Shown in pieces: positions 35,830 through 45,032 of a stretch of DNA of 64,000 nucleotides. Positions within the stretch are counted from its first letter, which is position 1, and each line of letters begins with the position of its first letter. The stretch comes from Bacillus sp. FJAT-28004 (lineage in GTDB: Bacteria; Bacillota; Bacilli; Paenibacillales; Paenibacillaceae), in contig NZ_LGHP01000002.1 of the NCBI RefSeq assembly GCF_001280845.1, forward strand, positions 377,037 through 441,036, written 5' to 3'. The position numbers were made by a program, and so were the translations under genes. The notes below the pieces were generated by a model. The model had not been told where the DNA came from. It did no database searches and was given only the letters and a program-made list of their open reading frames with translations.

Positions 35830-37978
35830 CCAATCTCAGTATGAAGAGCACCTATTTAGCCTATTAAATCTAGATTATGTAGGGTTAGAAGAGGTAAAGA
35901 AGGCTGTCCTTCAGAATCGGATTGATGATGCATTTGCGATGTTAAAGCAATATTTTATAAACCGTACTTCACCGAAGATGTATCTGCATAAGCAAGAAAT
36001 ATCAGAGGTTAGCGAGTATGTTAAAGCACATTGTTCAGAAGAATTGCAGGAAGTGCTACAAACAGCTGATGATGTCGTGTCGCAAACTTTCCTATTCCGC
36101 TTTCAGTGGGATATGGAACGTACCCGCGTTCCTGTTAGTTTTGATGGTTTAATTGATTGGAATCACATTCAAGACAGTGATGTGGAATGGCCTTACATGC
36201 TCAATCGACACCGGTACTGGATTGCGCTTGGACAAGCCTATCAGCTAACCGGAGATGAGAAATATGCCAATAGCTTTAGTTTACAATTAGAGGATTGGAT
36301 AGATCGAAATCCTGTTCCTTCGGCGCAGACTAGGAATACGTTAACTTGGCGCTCTATTGAAGCGGGATTGCGCTGCAGTAACTGGATCAAGTCGCTGCCC
36401 TATTTAATAGATAGTACGGCTATGACACCGCGTCTATTAGCAAAGATGTTAGTCTCCCTCCATGAGCATGCACAATATTTGGCTTCTTCCTTCACAGGCT
36501 GGAGTAATATTAGCAACTGGGGAGTTATTGAAACGAGTGGATTATTCCAAATGTCCGTATTCGTTCCGGAATTTAAGCTAACGCATCACTGGCAGCAGTT
36601 AACGGCCCAGAGGCTTAGAGAAACATCTCGATTACAAGTGATGAAGGACGGCATTCATTGGGAGCAGTCCCCTACTTATCATCATGAGGTACTGAACTGC
36701 TTCCTAGATATTATGACTCTTGCGCGAAATAATGAGATGACCATGGAGGCTAGTTTTACTCATTCGGTAAAAAGTATGGCTGCTGCCTCGCTCTACTGGG
36801 CAAAACCGGATCATAGACAGGTAATGCTTGGTGATAGCGATAATAATGATATTCGGTCAGTTATGACGGCTGCTGCGATTATATTCAAGGACCCTATGTT
36901 TCGGTTCGCCGGATGGGAAAAGGTCGATTTTGATCAAGCGTGGAATTTCGGACTAGAAGGTATTCGTTATTATGAGGAATGCCCCGTTCAAATACCGCCG
37001 CAGCAATCTTATGCGTTTGAACATTCAGGACATTATGTGATGCGTTCTAGTTGGGAAGAACAAGCGTTATATTTATATTTTCGCTGTGGTCCTCTTGGAG
37101 GAGGACATGGACACGCTGATATGCTTCATATCGATATTCATGCGTACGGTAAGGCGCTGCTTACGGATCTGGGAAGATATAATTACTCTGATCATACGCC
37201 GCTGCGGAAGCAGCTTAAACAGTGCAGCTCTCATAATACAACGGTAGTTGATGATACTGAATTTACGGAAGTTATCGATACATGGCAATTTGGAAGAATT
37301 GCTGCAAGAACGGGCAGCGAGTGGATTTCTGAGCCGAATTATGATTATGTTAGCGGGACTCACAATGGCTATATTCATCTGGATGATCCGGTCTATCCCA
37401 ATCGGAAAATCATCTTTGTAAAACCGTATTTTTGGCTTGTGGTTGATTGTTTTGTGAGCCAGAATGAACATACGTTTAAGCAGTTTTTCCATTTTGCTCC
37501 GGGACAATTGAGCTTATCGCAGGAGACTGGTGTTTGTCGTACGACAAATGAGAATGATGCAAATCTTTGCATTATCCCTATCCAGACTGCTGGACTTACG
37601 GCTGAACAGAGTGAGGGCATTATTTCACATGAATATAATCTGGCGGAGCCTAACCAATATGTAACCTACGAGAGGACGGGATCAGGTACGACATCTATGA
37701 TGCAGGTTCTTTACCCGTTACGTGCAGGAGAAACGACCCTTCCTATCGTTGAAAAAGTTCCAGTCTACCTATATACTGGTGAGTTGGCAGAGGACAACAG
37801 CGTAGAAGCATGCCGGATCATGATTCCGCATTCAACAGAGGAATATATCATTGTTGTATGTCATAGGGATCCTTCCTATCATATTGACTCTTACATGGTT
37901 GACGGCACACAAGTTTTCGGTGAAGTGGTGTTAATTTCCTTGATAGAAGAGGTCAAAGAGATTACGGTCATAAAATAA
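35816..37978 (+). CDS. Heparinase II/III-type polysaccharide lyase
   Basis: A 720-residue protein without a signal peptide. ATG 35816 has GGAGG 8 nt upstream and lies inside the GH88 gene. The N-terminal alpha-toroid (residues ~60-370; SNWIKSLPYLID, FTGWSNISNWGVIETSGLFQ, DGIHWEQSPTYHHEVLNCFL) is followed by the heparinase II/III beta-sandwich with GPLGGGHGHADMLHIDIHAY and LLTDLGRYNYSDHTPLRKQL. Lyases of this fold (PL12, 15, 17, 21, 33 and others) cut uronic-acid glycans by beta-elimination, giving the unsaturated ends that GH88 removes. The exact family and substrate cannot be set from motifs; the cytoplasmic location suggests it acts on imported oligosaccharides. Confidence 0.85.
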   Translation: MNVNNQSQYEEHLFSLLNLDYVGLEEVKKAVLQNRIDDAFAMLKQYFINRTSPKMYLHKQEISEVSEYVKAHCSEELQEVLQTADDVVSQTFLFRFQWDMERTRVPVSFDGLIDWNHIQDSDVEWPYMLNRHRYWIALGQAYQLTGDEKYANSFSLQLEDWIDRNPVPSAQTRNTLTWRSIEAGLRCSNWIKSLPYLIDSTAMTPRLLAKMLVSLHEHAQYLASSFTGWSNISNWGVIETSGLFQMSVFVPEFKLTHHWQQLTAQRLRETSRLQVMKDGIHWEQSPTYHHEVLNCFLDIMTLARNNEMTMEASFTHSVKSMAAASLYWAKPDHRQVMLGDSDNNDIRSVMTAAAIIFKDPMFRFAGWEKVDFDQAWNFGLEGIRYYEECPVQIPPQQSYAFEHSGHYVMRSSWEEQALYLYFRCGPLGGGHGHADMLHIDIHAYGKALLTDLGRYNYSDHTPLRKQLKQCSSHNTTVVDDTEFTEVIDTWQFGRIAARTGSEWISEPNYDYVSGTHNGYIHLDDPVYPNRKIIFVKPYFWLVVDCFVSQNEHTFKQFFHFAPGQLSLSQETGVCRTTNENDANLCIIPIQTAGLTAEQSEGIISHEYNLAEPNQYVTYERTGSGTTSMMQVLYPLRAGETTLPIVEKVPVYLYTGELAEDNSVEACRIMIPHSTEEYIIVVCHRDPSYHIDSYMVDGTQVFGEVVLISLIEEVKEITVIK

Positions 37979-38056
37979 AGCCTAAAAAGCGAAAACAGGC
38001 GATAAGCTACCCTGCTGCAATAGTCATAAAAGCAACTTGAAAGAGGCACGGTAAAT

Positions 38057-39772
38057 ATGTCTAGGTTGAGCTATTATCAAAAAATTCAGTTGTCATTTCT
38101 CCTATTTATTATTGTACCTATCATTACCGTATCGGTAATCTCATTCGTTCTTATTAAAGAGACCATGGTTGAGAAGCTTCAGTTAAGCAATGATAACTTC
38201 TTGAACGTCATGATCGAAGAAATTGGGAAAACGATTGATGATGTTACATTTGCATCGCATTTCATCGTTAATGATACGAATGTCCGGTCAGATTTAAAAA
38301 AATTCGCGGATACAGATCGGTTGAATACGTATGCTGATTACACGAATTTCACGAACATAAGGGGAGTATTTTCCCTCATTACATCTAAACCCCTAAATAA
38401 TAACATTCGCATGTATTTGGTAAATAGAGAAGGCTTTATTATTTCTTCGAATGAGGATGATTTGAATTTAGTTAACAGAAACCTAGACGATTTATATAAA
38501 AAAATTGATCTCAACAGGCCAGAAACCCTTCAATGGCTCGGTATGGTAAAAGAAGAGTCCGATAAGGAAGGGACCTATTATATGGCAAGAGTGATTCATG
38601 ATAATGATGACAAACGCTATCTATCGGTTCTAATTATTGGTATTTCAGAGTCATACTTTGAGAAAGTTCTGAAGCCCGTGGAGTTTGGTAAAGTAGCGCT
38701 TTTTGATGCAGAGGGAACTCTTATTGCTGGAAGCACGGAGCTTCTGTGGCATGATGCAGCAGCGAACAGGGATATTCTCCGTTCTGAAGTCACGTTGGAC
38801 AAAACGGACTGGACGCTTGTTTATGAAGCGAATAAGGAAACCTTTACTGGGGAAATTTCAAGAACCTTCTATTTGGGTATTGGAGGCGTTATTTTCCTCT
38901 TTATTATTTTTTCTATCTCTTCTATGTTTATTGCGAGGAGACTGCACAGGCCTATTCAAAAGTTACAGCGTGCTGTCAGGCAGTTTGGATCGGGAAACCT
39001 TGATGTAAAGCTTGAAGTAAAGGGGAAAGACGATATCGCTGAGCTTGGTCATTCGTTAAACACGATGATGGATCAGCTCAAAGGGCTTATCCATGATATT
39101 GAGCATGAACAGGAACAGAAGAGAGTCATGGAGCTTGAGGCCTTATTCATGCAAATTCGGCCGCACTTCCTAATTAATACCTTAAACTCTATCAAGTGCA
39201 GCCTTATCCTGCAGAAAGATCTTCTGCATAGCAAAAGTATCGATTCACTAATGAGCTTGCTAAGAGCTTATCTGAAGGTAAATGAACTGACTTCATTGAA
39301 GGATGAATGCGTGCTGCTGGGGCATTACATCGATATTATGAAGATCAGAAATGAAATGCTTCTTGAGCTTACGGTTGAACTTGAACCGGGGCTGGAACAA
39401 TTATTGATTCCCAAGTTGATGCTGCAGCCTTTAATTGAAAATGCCATTGTACATGGTTTGGTTGACAACCCTGCTGCCAAAATTTCAATTCAAGCAAGAA
39501 GAGTAGAGAATGGGATTGTCATTGAAATTGAGGATAACGGTTGTGGAATAGAGGAAGAAAATTTAGCGGTACTGAATCATCATCTACAGTCTGTCGGTTC
39601 GGAGCAGTCTTCATCTTATCAGAGGGTCGGCTTGATTAATGTGATTCAACGGTCAAGATTAACATTCGGTCCAACTGCGACTTTAGCTCTTTATCAAAAT
39701 GCAATAGGTGGGGTAACAGCTTTCCTTCATCTTCCTGTTATTGATCGACATGTTTATTCTTCGGAGGGGTGA
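38057..39772 (+). CDS. YesM-type sensor histidine kinase
   Basis: A 571-residue membrane kinase of the LytS/YesM group. Helices at ~12-33 and ~276-298 flank a Cache-like extracellular sensor; HAMP follows (HRPIQKLQRAVRQFGSGNLD). The kinase core has MQIRPHFLINTLNSIK around the phosphorylated His; note Arg and Ile where most family members have Asn and Tyr (Q-x-N-PHFLYNTL). The ATPase part shows LMLQPLIENAIVHGL (N box) and IEDNGCGIEEE. It is downstream of the lyase gene and just before its response regulator, so it is probably made from promoter b, giving positive feedback. Confidence 0.9.
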   Translation: MSRLSYYQKIQLSFLLFIIVPIITVSVISFVLIKETMVEKLQLSNDNFLNVMIEEIGKTIDDVTFASHFIVNDTNVRSDLKKFADTDRLNTYADYTNFTNIRGVFSLITSKPLNNNIRMYLVNREGFIISSNEDDLNLVNRNLDDLYKKIDLNRPETLQWLGMVKEESDKEGTYYMARVIHDNDDKRYLSVLIIGISESYFEKVLKPVEFGKVALFDAEGTLIAGSTELLWHDAAANRDILRSEVTLDKTDWTLVYEANKETFTGEISRTFYLGIGGVIFLFIIFSISSMFIARRLHRPIQKLQRAVRQFGSGNLDVKLEVKGKDDIAELGHSLNTMMDQLKGLIHDIEHEQEQKRVMELEALFMQIRPHFLINTLNSIKCSLILQKDLLHSKSIDSLMSLLRAYLKVNELTSLKDECVLLGHYIDIMKIRNEMLLELTVELEPGLEQLLIPKLMLQPLIENAIVHGLVDNPAAKISIQARRVENGIVIEIEDNGCGIEEENLAVLNHHLQSVGSEQSSSYQRVGLINVIQRSRLTFGPTATLALYQNAIGGVTAFLHLPVIDRHVYSSEG

Positions 39773-39779
39773 ATCGGTG

Positions 39780-41375
39780 ATGTATAAAGTAATGTTAATT
39801 GATGATGATGTCCCTATGATTCGAGTTTTGCAGCAAATGATAGATTGGGAGTCACTCCAGCTGCGCGTAGTGGGGGCTACCTATTCAAGTGCAAAGGCAT
39901 TGCATATGTTTGAAGAAACGTCGCCTGATATCGTCATCACTGACATTGGATTGCCGCAAAAAAGCGGAATCGAGCTTGCAGCTATTTTCCGCCAGATGAA
40001 ACCGGATATTAGAGTCATCTTTTTAACATGTCATGAGGATTTTCATTATGCACAGCAGGCAGTAAAGCTGAATGCAGATGATTATCTTCTTAAAGATCAA
40101 TTAACGGCGGAGCAGCTGGAGCAAAGTTTAGGGAAATCTATACAACTGCTCAAAATGAAAGTAACAAAGATCGACAATGAAGTATCGAACTATAACAGTG
40201 AGCTTTTCAAGCAAGGTTTATTTCAAAGAGTCATTGATGGTGTTAACCCCACATCAACTGTGGGGTACGCAGCTCAGCTCGGTATCTCGTGGGGATACCC
40301 CTGGTTTATGATGGGGGTTGTCCATATCAATTTTTCAACTTACGAATCGCTCTACGTTCAGAATAATATTTCGTTGATTTTCTATGCCATCCACAATATC
40401 GCAGTAGAGCTGTCTGCTTCTTATGATGGAATAACACCATTTTTGGAAAAAGAGAACTTAGTTATTTTGCATAATTACCGAAATAATTTAGCGGATAACG
40501 CCTACCCCTATTTTCAAAAATATATGCAGGAGCTGCAGACTCTTTGTCTTCAATTTCTGAAATTACAACTTAATATAGTCACTGTGACGGATAAGATGGA
40601 GCTGCAATCCATTGGAGCCGTCTATCAACAGGTGGTTCAGAATAAAAATGAGTTTTATAAGAGTAGTGAACTTACGGTTACGAATATGAATGTCTTCATG
40701 CAGAACATGTTTTTATCATATCCGCTAGGTTTTCTAGATTCTTATAAATCAGATATTGAGCGTGCTATTATGAAAGGCGATTTTGATAGTATCCATAATA
40801 TCGTCACGAATATAGGAAAGAATGCACAAGAGAATAGAGTCGAGCCAAGTGAGTTGGTTCAGGATTTATCAACCCTCATTCGCAGCATTGATTTAATGTT
40901 CTCAAGATGGAAGTCGGATGAAGGGATTTATATGTACCTGTCTTCTGCAAGGACTCTGCACGATGTGACGGGATTGATTGAAAGAAAGCTTATTCACATT
41001 GCGAAAAACCGGCAGAAGGGCGTAGAACCCGTTATCCAAGAACCGAAACTGCAGGTTATTCAACAATATCTAGATAAAAATTTATCTGAAAACATTACCT
41101 CAATTGACATGGCACGTTATTTATATTTGAATTCAAGCTATTTTTCACGCTATTTTAAACGTCTGACAGGTATTAATTTCACGGATTTTGTTCACCAGTA
41201 TAAAATGAAAATTGCTGCAAAAATGTTGAAAACGTCTAACCAAAGCATTGAATCTTTAGCGATGGGACTTGGCTATTCGGACAGAACTTATTTTTCAAAA
41301 GTGTTCAAGAAGTATATTGGCATGACTCCTAGTGAATATAAAGCAAATTATACGATTAACACTTATGTAAGATGA
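39780..41375 (+). CDS. YesN-type response regulator with AraC DNA-binding domain
   Basis: A 531-residue regulator. ATG 39780 follows GGAGGGG by 10 nt, 7 nt after the kinase stop. Receiver domain residues 1-120 start MYKVMLIDDDVPMI with the target Asp in DIVITDIGLPQKSG and the Lys in YLLKDQLTAEQ. A ~280-residue helical middle region follows, then the AraC domain (residues ~430-525: ITSIDMARYLYLNSSYFSRY, FKRLTGINFTDFV, IESLAMGLGYSDRTYFSKVF). It is the best candidate to bind the tandem AGTCAAAA-type sites before four nearby transcription units. It would activate them when the paired kinase senses an extracellular glycan fragment. Confidence 0.92.
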   Translation: MYKVMLIDDDVPMIRVLQQMIDWESLQLRVVGATYSSAKALHMFEETSPDIVITDIGLPQKSGIELAAIFRQMKPDIRVIFLTCHEDFHYAQQAVKLNADDYLLKDQLTAEQLEQSLGKSIQLLKMKVTKIDNEVSNYNSELFKQGLFQRVIDGVNPTSTVGYAAQLGISWGYPWFMMGVVHINFSTYESLYVQNNISLIFYAIHNIAVELSASYDGITPFLEKENLVILHNYRNNLADNAYPYFQKYMQELQTLCLQFLKLQLNIVTVTDKMELQSIGAVYQQVVQNKNEFYKSSELTVTNMNVFMQNMFLSYPLGFLDSYKSDIERAIMKGDFDSIHNIVTNIGKNAQENRVEPSELVQDLSTLIRSIDLMFSRWKSDEGIYMYLSSARTLHDVTGLIERKLIHIAKNRQKGVEPVIQEPKLQVIQQYLDKNLSENITSIDMARYLYLNSSYFSRYFKRLTGINFTDFVHQYKMKIAAKMLKTSNQSIESLAMGLGYSDRTYFSKVFKKYIGMTPSEYKANYTINTYVR

Positions 41376-41401
41376 TTAGTTTATAGTCAAAATTTTTAGT
41401 A

Positions 41402-41440
41402 ACCTGTCCTCCGATACTACCGGGGTACAGGTTATTTATC
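41402..41440 (+). terminator. Hairpin after the YesN-type gene
   Basis: AACCTGT pairs with ACAGGTT; the loop can form an inner CCG/CGG pairing. The trailing T-run is weak (TATTTAT), so termination may be partial. Confidence 0.6.
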
Positions 41441-41497
41441 GTTCCTGTGGTTTATAATTCTTATGCTGTGTTTTCCATGAATTCAAGCGATTTGGAA

Positions 41498-41562
41498 AGT
41501 CAAAATATTGCTCCTACGAAGTCATAATCCATCGTTCATCGGCTGGGGAATTCTATTATCAT
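41498..41562 (+). promoter_or_regulatory. Activator site and promoter (copy c) before the importer permeases
   Basis: AGTCAAAATATTGCT at 41498, second repeat AGTCATAATCC at 41520, TATCAT at 41557; the 22- and 59-bp spacings are the same as in copies a, b and d. Confidence 0.65.
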
Positions 41563-41597
41563 TAGTATCAACTTAATAAATGTTGAGGTGATAAGAA

Positions 41598-42536
41598 ATG
41601 GAAGCTGCTAAAACAATCACAAACCCTGAAATTCTACAGAAGCCAAAAAAGTTTTGGACTCCGAAGCGGAAAGAAGCTCTAATCGGCTGGTTATTTCTTG
41701 CCCCAGAAATCATAGGTATGTTATTGCTAAATGTATTTGCACTTGGGTTTTCTCTTTATTTGAGCTTTACTTCGTGGGATCTGTTATCAGGTCTAGGAGG
41801 CATTAAGTTTAACGGTATCGACAATTATATTAAAATGTTCAATGATCCAACCATTATTAAAGCGCTGAAAAACAATCTGCTTTACACCGTGCTAACGGTT
41901 CCAGTTCCTATTGCTATATCACTGGTACTAGCTGTTCTCATTCACAATAAGGTGTTTTGGAAGGACTACTTTAAGGTTGTGTTCTTCATTCCCTACATTT
42001 CATCCATTATTGCGGTTGCAGCAGTATGGAGCGCTTTATTCCACCCTTCATTAGGGCCGATTAATCAGTTCTTGATGGATCTAGGAATTTCCAATCCGCC
42101 TAAGTGGTTGGTGGACCCGAAAAGTTCACTTATAGCTATTGCGATCATCACTTCTTGGGCAGGGCTTGGTTATACGATTATTATTTATTTGGCCGGTCTT
42201 ACAAGTATATCGAATGAACTATATGAAGCTGCGGAAATCGATGGAGCGACTTCAATGACCAAGTTTATCAAAATTACGGTTCCTTTGCTTCGTCCGACAA
42301 CTTTCTTCTTGTTTATTACAATGTTGATTGGTTCATTTAAAGTATTTGATATTATCTCTTATTTGACAGCAGGCGGACCAGATAATTCTTCTACAGTGAT
42401 TGTTTTCCGGATCTATGAGGAAGGATTCGTGAATTACAATATGGGGTACGCGGCTTCTATATCATGGTTGTTATTTGCGATTATTGCTATCATTACTGCG
42501 GTTACCTGGAAATTCAGAAATGAAGAATCGGTATAA
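41598..42536 (+). CDS. ABC sugar importer permease (CUT1, MalF-like)
   Basis: A 312-residue permease with a ~30-residue cytoplasmic tail and six predicted helices. The ATPase-docking loop is EAAEIDGATSMTKFIKITVP; the sequence GPDNSSTVIVFRIYEEGF before the last helices is usual for the UgpA/AraP group. Its partner follows after 15 nt. Confidence 0.92.
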   Translation: MEAAKTITNPEILQKPKKFWTPKRKEALIGWLFLAPEIIGMLLLNVFALGFSLYLSFTSWDLLSGLGGIKFNGIDNYIKMFNDPTIIKALKNNLLYTVLTVPVPIAISLVLAVLIHNKVFWKDYFKVVFFIPYISSIIAVAAVWSALFHPSLGPINQFLMDLGISNPPKWLVDPKSSLIAIAIITSWAGLGYTIIIYLAGLTSISNELYEAAEIDGATSMTKFIKITVPLLRPTTFFLFITMLIGSFKVFDIISYLTAGGPDNSSTVIVFRIYEEGFVNYNMGYAASISWLLFAIIAIITAVTWKFRNEESV

Positions 42537-42551
42537 GGGGGAGGGATCATC

Positions 42552-43388
42552 TTGCTTATCATTAGAAAAAATATTTCAAAAATAATCACTACCATTATCA
42601 TGGGTGCAATTTCTATTTTCTTCTTAGTTCCATTTATATGGATGCTTTCATCAGCTTTTAAATTTGAAAAAGATGTTATGCGATTTCCCATTGAATGGAT
42701 TCCTAAAAATATCAATGTGGTGTACAATTTTAAAGCTGTTTGGATGGGGAATGTAAACTTTCTTCATATTTATTTCAACTCTATTAAAATAGCGGTCATT
42801 GTAACTTGTCTTACATTGCTCTTTTCCACTATGGCAGCTTTTGCTTTCACAAAGCTCCGTTTTAGCGGGAGAGGTCTTGTATTTACGGCTCTGATTTCGT
42901 TCATGATTATTCCTGACCAGGCCACGTTAATTCCTCGGTTTATGCTGGTTCGTTGGCTAGGTCTTTATGATAATCACTTAGCGCTGATTTTTATGGGGAT
43001 GTTTTCAATTTATTTCACATTCCTGCTTCGTCAGTTCATGGCGGGCATTAGCGATGAGTATATGGAAGCTGCAAAAATTGATGGAGCAGGCCATTTAAGA
43101 ATATTCAGCTCTATTATCATTCCGCTGTGCCAACCGGTGCTTGCTACCGTTGCGATTATAAAGTTTATATGGTCATGGAATGATTATCAGAATCCGCTTA
43201 TTTTCTTGCAATCAAAGGATTTATATACGATCCCGCTGGGCATGAGCCTATTCAGGGATGATTATACGACGAATGATGCCATTATGATGATGGCTTCGTT
43301 GTCAGCCATTATCCCTTTATTAATTATATTTATCATATTGCAGAAACAAGTTATTAACGGCATTGCACTTGGCGGCGTTAAAGGTTGA
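42552..43388 (+). CDS. ABC sugar importer permease (CUT1, MalG-like)
   Basis: A 278-residue partner permease from TTG 42552 with GGGGGAGGG upstream. Six predicted helices, dock loop EAAKIDGAGHLRIFSSIIIP, ending VINGIALGGVKG as in UgpE/AraQ-type proteins. The binding-protein gene comes next but has its own promoter (copy d). Confidence 0.92.
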   Translation: MLIIRKNISKIITTIIMGAISIFFLVPFIWMLSSAFKFEKDVMRFPIEWIPKNINVVYNFKAVWMGNVNFLHIYFNSIKIAVIVTCLTLLFSTMAAFAFTKLRFSGRGLVFTALISFMIIPDQATLIPRFMLVRWLGLYDNHLALIFMGMFSIYFTFLLRQFMAGISDEYMEAAKIDGAGHLRIFSSIIIPLCQPVLATVAIIKFIWSWNDYQNPLIFLQSKDLYTIPLGMSLFRDDYTTNDAIMMMASLSAIIPLLIIFIILQKQVINGIALGGVKG

Positions 43389-43400
43389 TATTTGCAAAAA

Positions 43401-43465
43401 AGTCAAAAAAGTAATCTTTTTACCTCAAAATTATACTCTTGTGTGAATCATCCAGTCTTTATACT
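43401..43465 (+). promoter_or_regulatory. Activator site and promoter (copy d) before the binding protein
   Basis: AGTCAAAAAAGTAAT at 43401, second repeat CCTCAAAATTA at 43423, TATACT at 43460; spacings 22 and 59 bp. A separate promoter would allow the binding protein to be made in excess of the permeases. Confidence 0.62.
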
Positions 43466-43511
43466 GATGATGAAAGAAGATTAGTCAGCTATTAAATTGG
43501 GGGGCAAACAA

Positions 43512-44897
43512 ATGATTAAAAAAGGAAAACGCAAGTTCTTAGTTTCTATCTGTCTTATGTTAGCTGCTTTTGCAGTGCTAAGCGCATGTGGAGGTAATTC
43601 TAATTCGACTAAAAAATCAAACGCTACGGAGTCTGAGGGTGCAGCGGACAAGCAAGTAACCATTAAGTATTACAATTTTGATAGTGCGGCTCAAGAAGTT
43701 GGTACGAAAGCCATGCTGCAAGAATTCGAGAAAGAGAACCCAGATATTAAAGTTGAGCATGTCATTCTCGTTCCGGGTAATTCCTTGGAAATGTTGAAAA
43801 AGCTTGATTTTCTAATTTCATCGGGTGAAGCGGTCGATGTTGTTAACGTTCCGAGCGCGTCAGCGGTTATCGAAAGAGCAACTAGAGGTGCGCTTGCTCC
43901 TTTGAATGAATTTTATACTGCCAATAATCTTGTTGCTGAGGATGAATATTTCGTTAATCCAAAAATCGATGACAAGACTTATGGTATGCAGATGTCCACA
44001 GGCTACCAGTTCATTCTACTAAATAAGGATGCCCTAGATGCAGCGGGCTTGCCAGTGCCAACATATGGTTGGACATGGGATGACTTCCGCGAGTATTCCA
44101 AGAAGTTGACCAAAGGTGAAGGCGTGGATAAACAGTACGGTTCGTACTTCCATACGTGGGAATTGTATATGAATGCTCCAGCGCAAACGGTGATGAAAGA
44201 TCCTTTCCGTTATGATGATGGAACGACGATCTTGGCTGATCCAACTTATAAATACTTCTTCCAGCTGCGCAAAGACATGGAAGCGGTAGATAAATCGGCT
44301 AAACCTTATGCGGATGTCCTTGCATCCAAGCTTAACTATCGTACTGAATTCTTTAGTGAAAGTGCTGCCATGATTCTTTCTGGAAGCTTCATGATTCCTG
44401 ACCCAGGAAATACGGAACAATATCCGCATGATTTCAAGACGGCATTTGCTCCAGTTCCGCTTCCTCCTGCGAATGCACAGCCAAAAGATTATGATGGCGG
44501 TAAATATTTTGTAGGCGGAGGACATCTAGTAATGGGAGCGACTTCCAAGCATAAAGAAGCTTCGTTCAAATTAATGCGGTTTATGACAACGACTGACTCG
44601 GAATCAAGAAACGAGTTCTCAGGATGGAAAAAATCAGACCAAAATGCCGTTCTTGATCGTTTGATCGGTAAAAACGCTGATAAATACGATGTTGAATCTC
44701 TTAAAAACACATTGTTTGGTCCTGAAATTAAATATTTGGATGCCTCACAAGTTGTAACTACAAGTACTGCTGATTTAACCAAAGTTATAGGTGATGGTTT
44801 TAGTAAATTCATGCTAAGTAACGATTCGATTGATGATGTACAAGCATGGATGGTAAAAGAAGCGACGAGAATCATTGATGAGAAAGAAACGAAATAA
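43512..44897 (+). CDS. Extracellular sugar-binding lipoprotein
   Basis: A 461-residue solute-binding lipoprotein. ATG 43512 follows a GGGGGG site; the longer TTG start at 43497 is part of that site. Signal peptide with lipobox VLSAC near residue 23, then a Ser/Asn/Thr-rich linker and the mature fold (IKYYNFDSAAQEVGTKAM; GWTWDDFREYSKKLTKGEG). The motif GGGHLVMGATSKHKEASFKL is the usual ligand-lobe signature of CUT1 binding proteins. Presumably imports the fucose/uronate oligosaccharides processed by the neighbouring GH95, GH88, lyase, GH29 and GH35. No ATPase is encoded nearby. Confidence 0.9.
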   Translation: MIKKGKRKFLVSICLMLAAFAVLSACGGNSNSTKKSNATESEGAADKQVTIKYYNFDSAAQEVGTKAMLQEFEKENPDIKVEHVILVPGNSLEMLKKLDFLISSGEAVDVVNVPSASAVIERATRGALAPLNEFYTANNLVAEDEYFVNPKIDDKTYGMQMSTGYQFILLNKDALDAAGLPVPTYGWTWDDFREYSKKLTKGEGVDKQYGSYFHTWELYMNAPAQTVMKDPFRYDDGTTILADPTYKYFFQLRKDMEAVDKSAKPYADVLASKLNYRTEFFSESAAMILSGSFMIPDPGNTEQYPHDFKTAFAPVPLPPANAQPKDYDGGKYFVGGGHLVMGATSKHKEASFKLMRFMTTTDSESRNEFSGWKKSDQNAVLDRLIGKNADKYDVESLKNTLFGPEIKYLDASQVVTTSTADLTKVIGDGFSKFMLSNDSIDDVQAWMVKEATRIIDEKETK

Positions 44898-44923
44898 AAA
44901 CAAGTGAAATGAAACAGGAATTG

Positions 44924-44970
44924 AGGAGCTTTGATCAGTCTAGACATGGCTGCTGCAAAGCTCCTTTTTC
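44924..44970 (+). terminator. Terminator after the binding protein
   Basis: AGGAGCTTTG pairs perfectly with CAAAGCTCCT (44956-44965) across a 22-nt loop, followed by T4C. Read-through to the glycosidase genes downstream is likely, as no other promoter is evident there. Confidence 0.8.
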
Positions 44971-45032
44971 TCGTGACGGATCAATGTAACTTATGTAATA
45001 GGACACTAAATGTAAGGAAAGGGAGATGTAAT

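Noticed and set aside
41386..41400. Fifth copy of the AGTCAAAA activator site after the YesN-type gene
   Set aside because: AGTCAAAATTTTTAG is present, but the nearest -10-like TATAAT (41454) is 68 bp away instead of 59, there is no second repeat at +22, and a terminator hairpin lies between.
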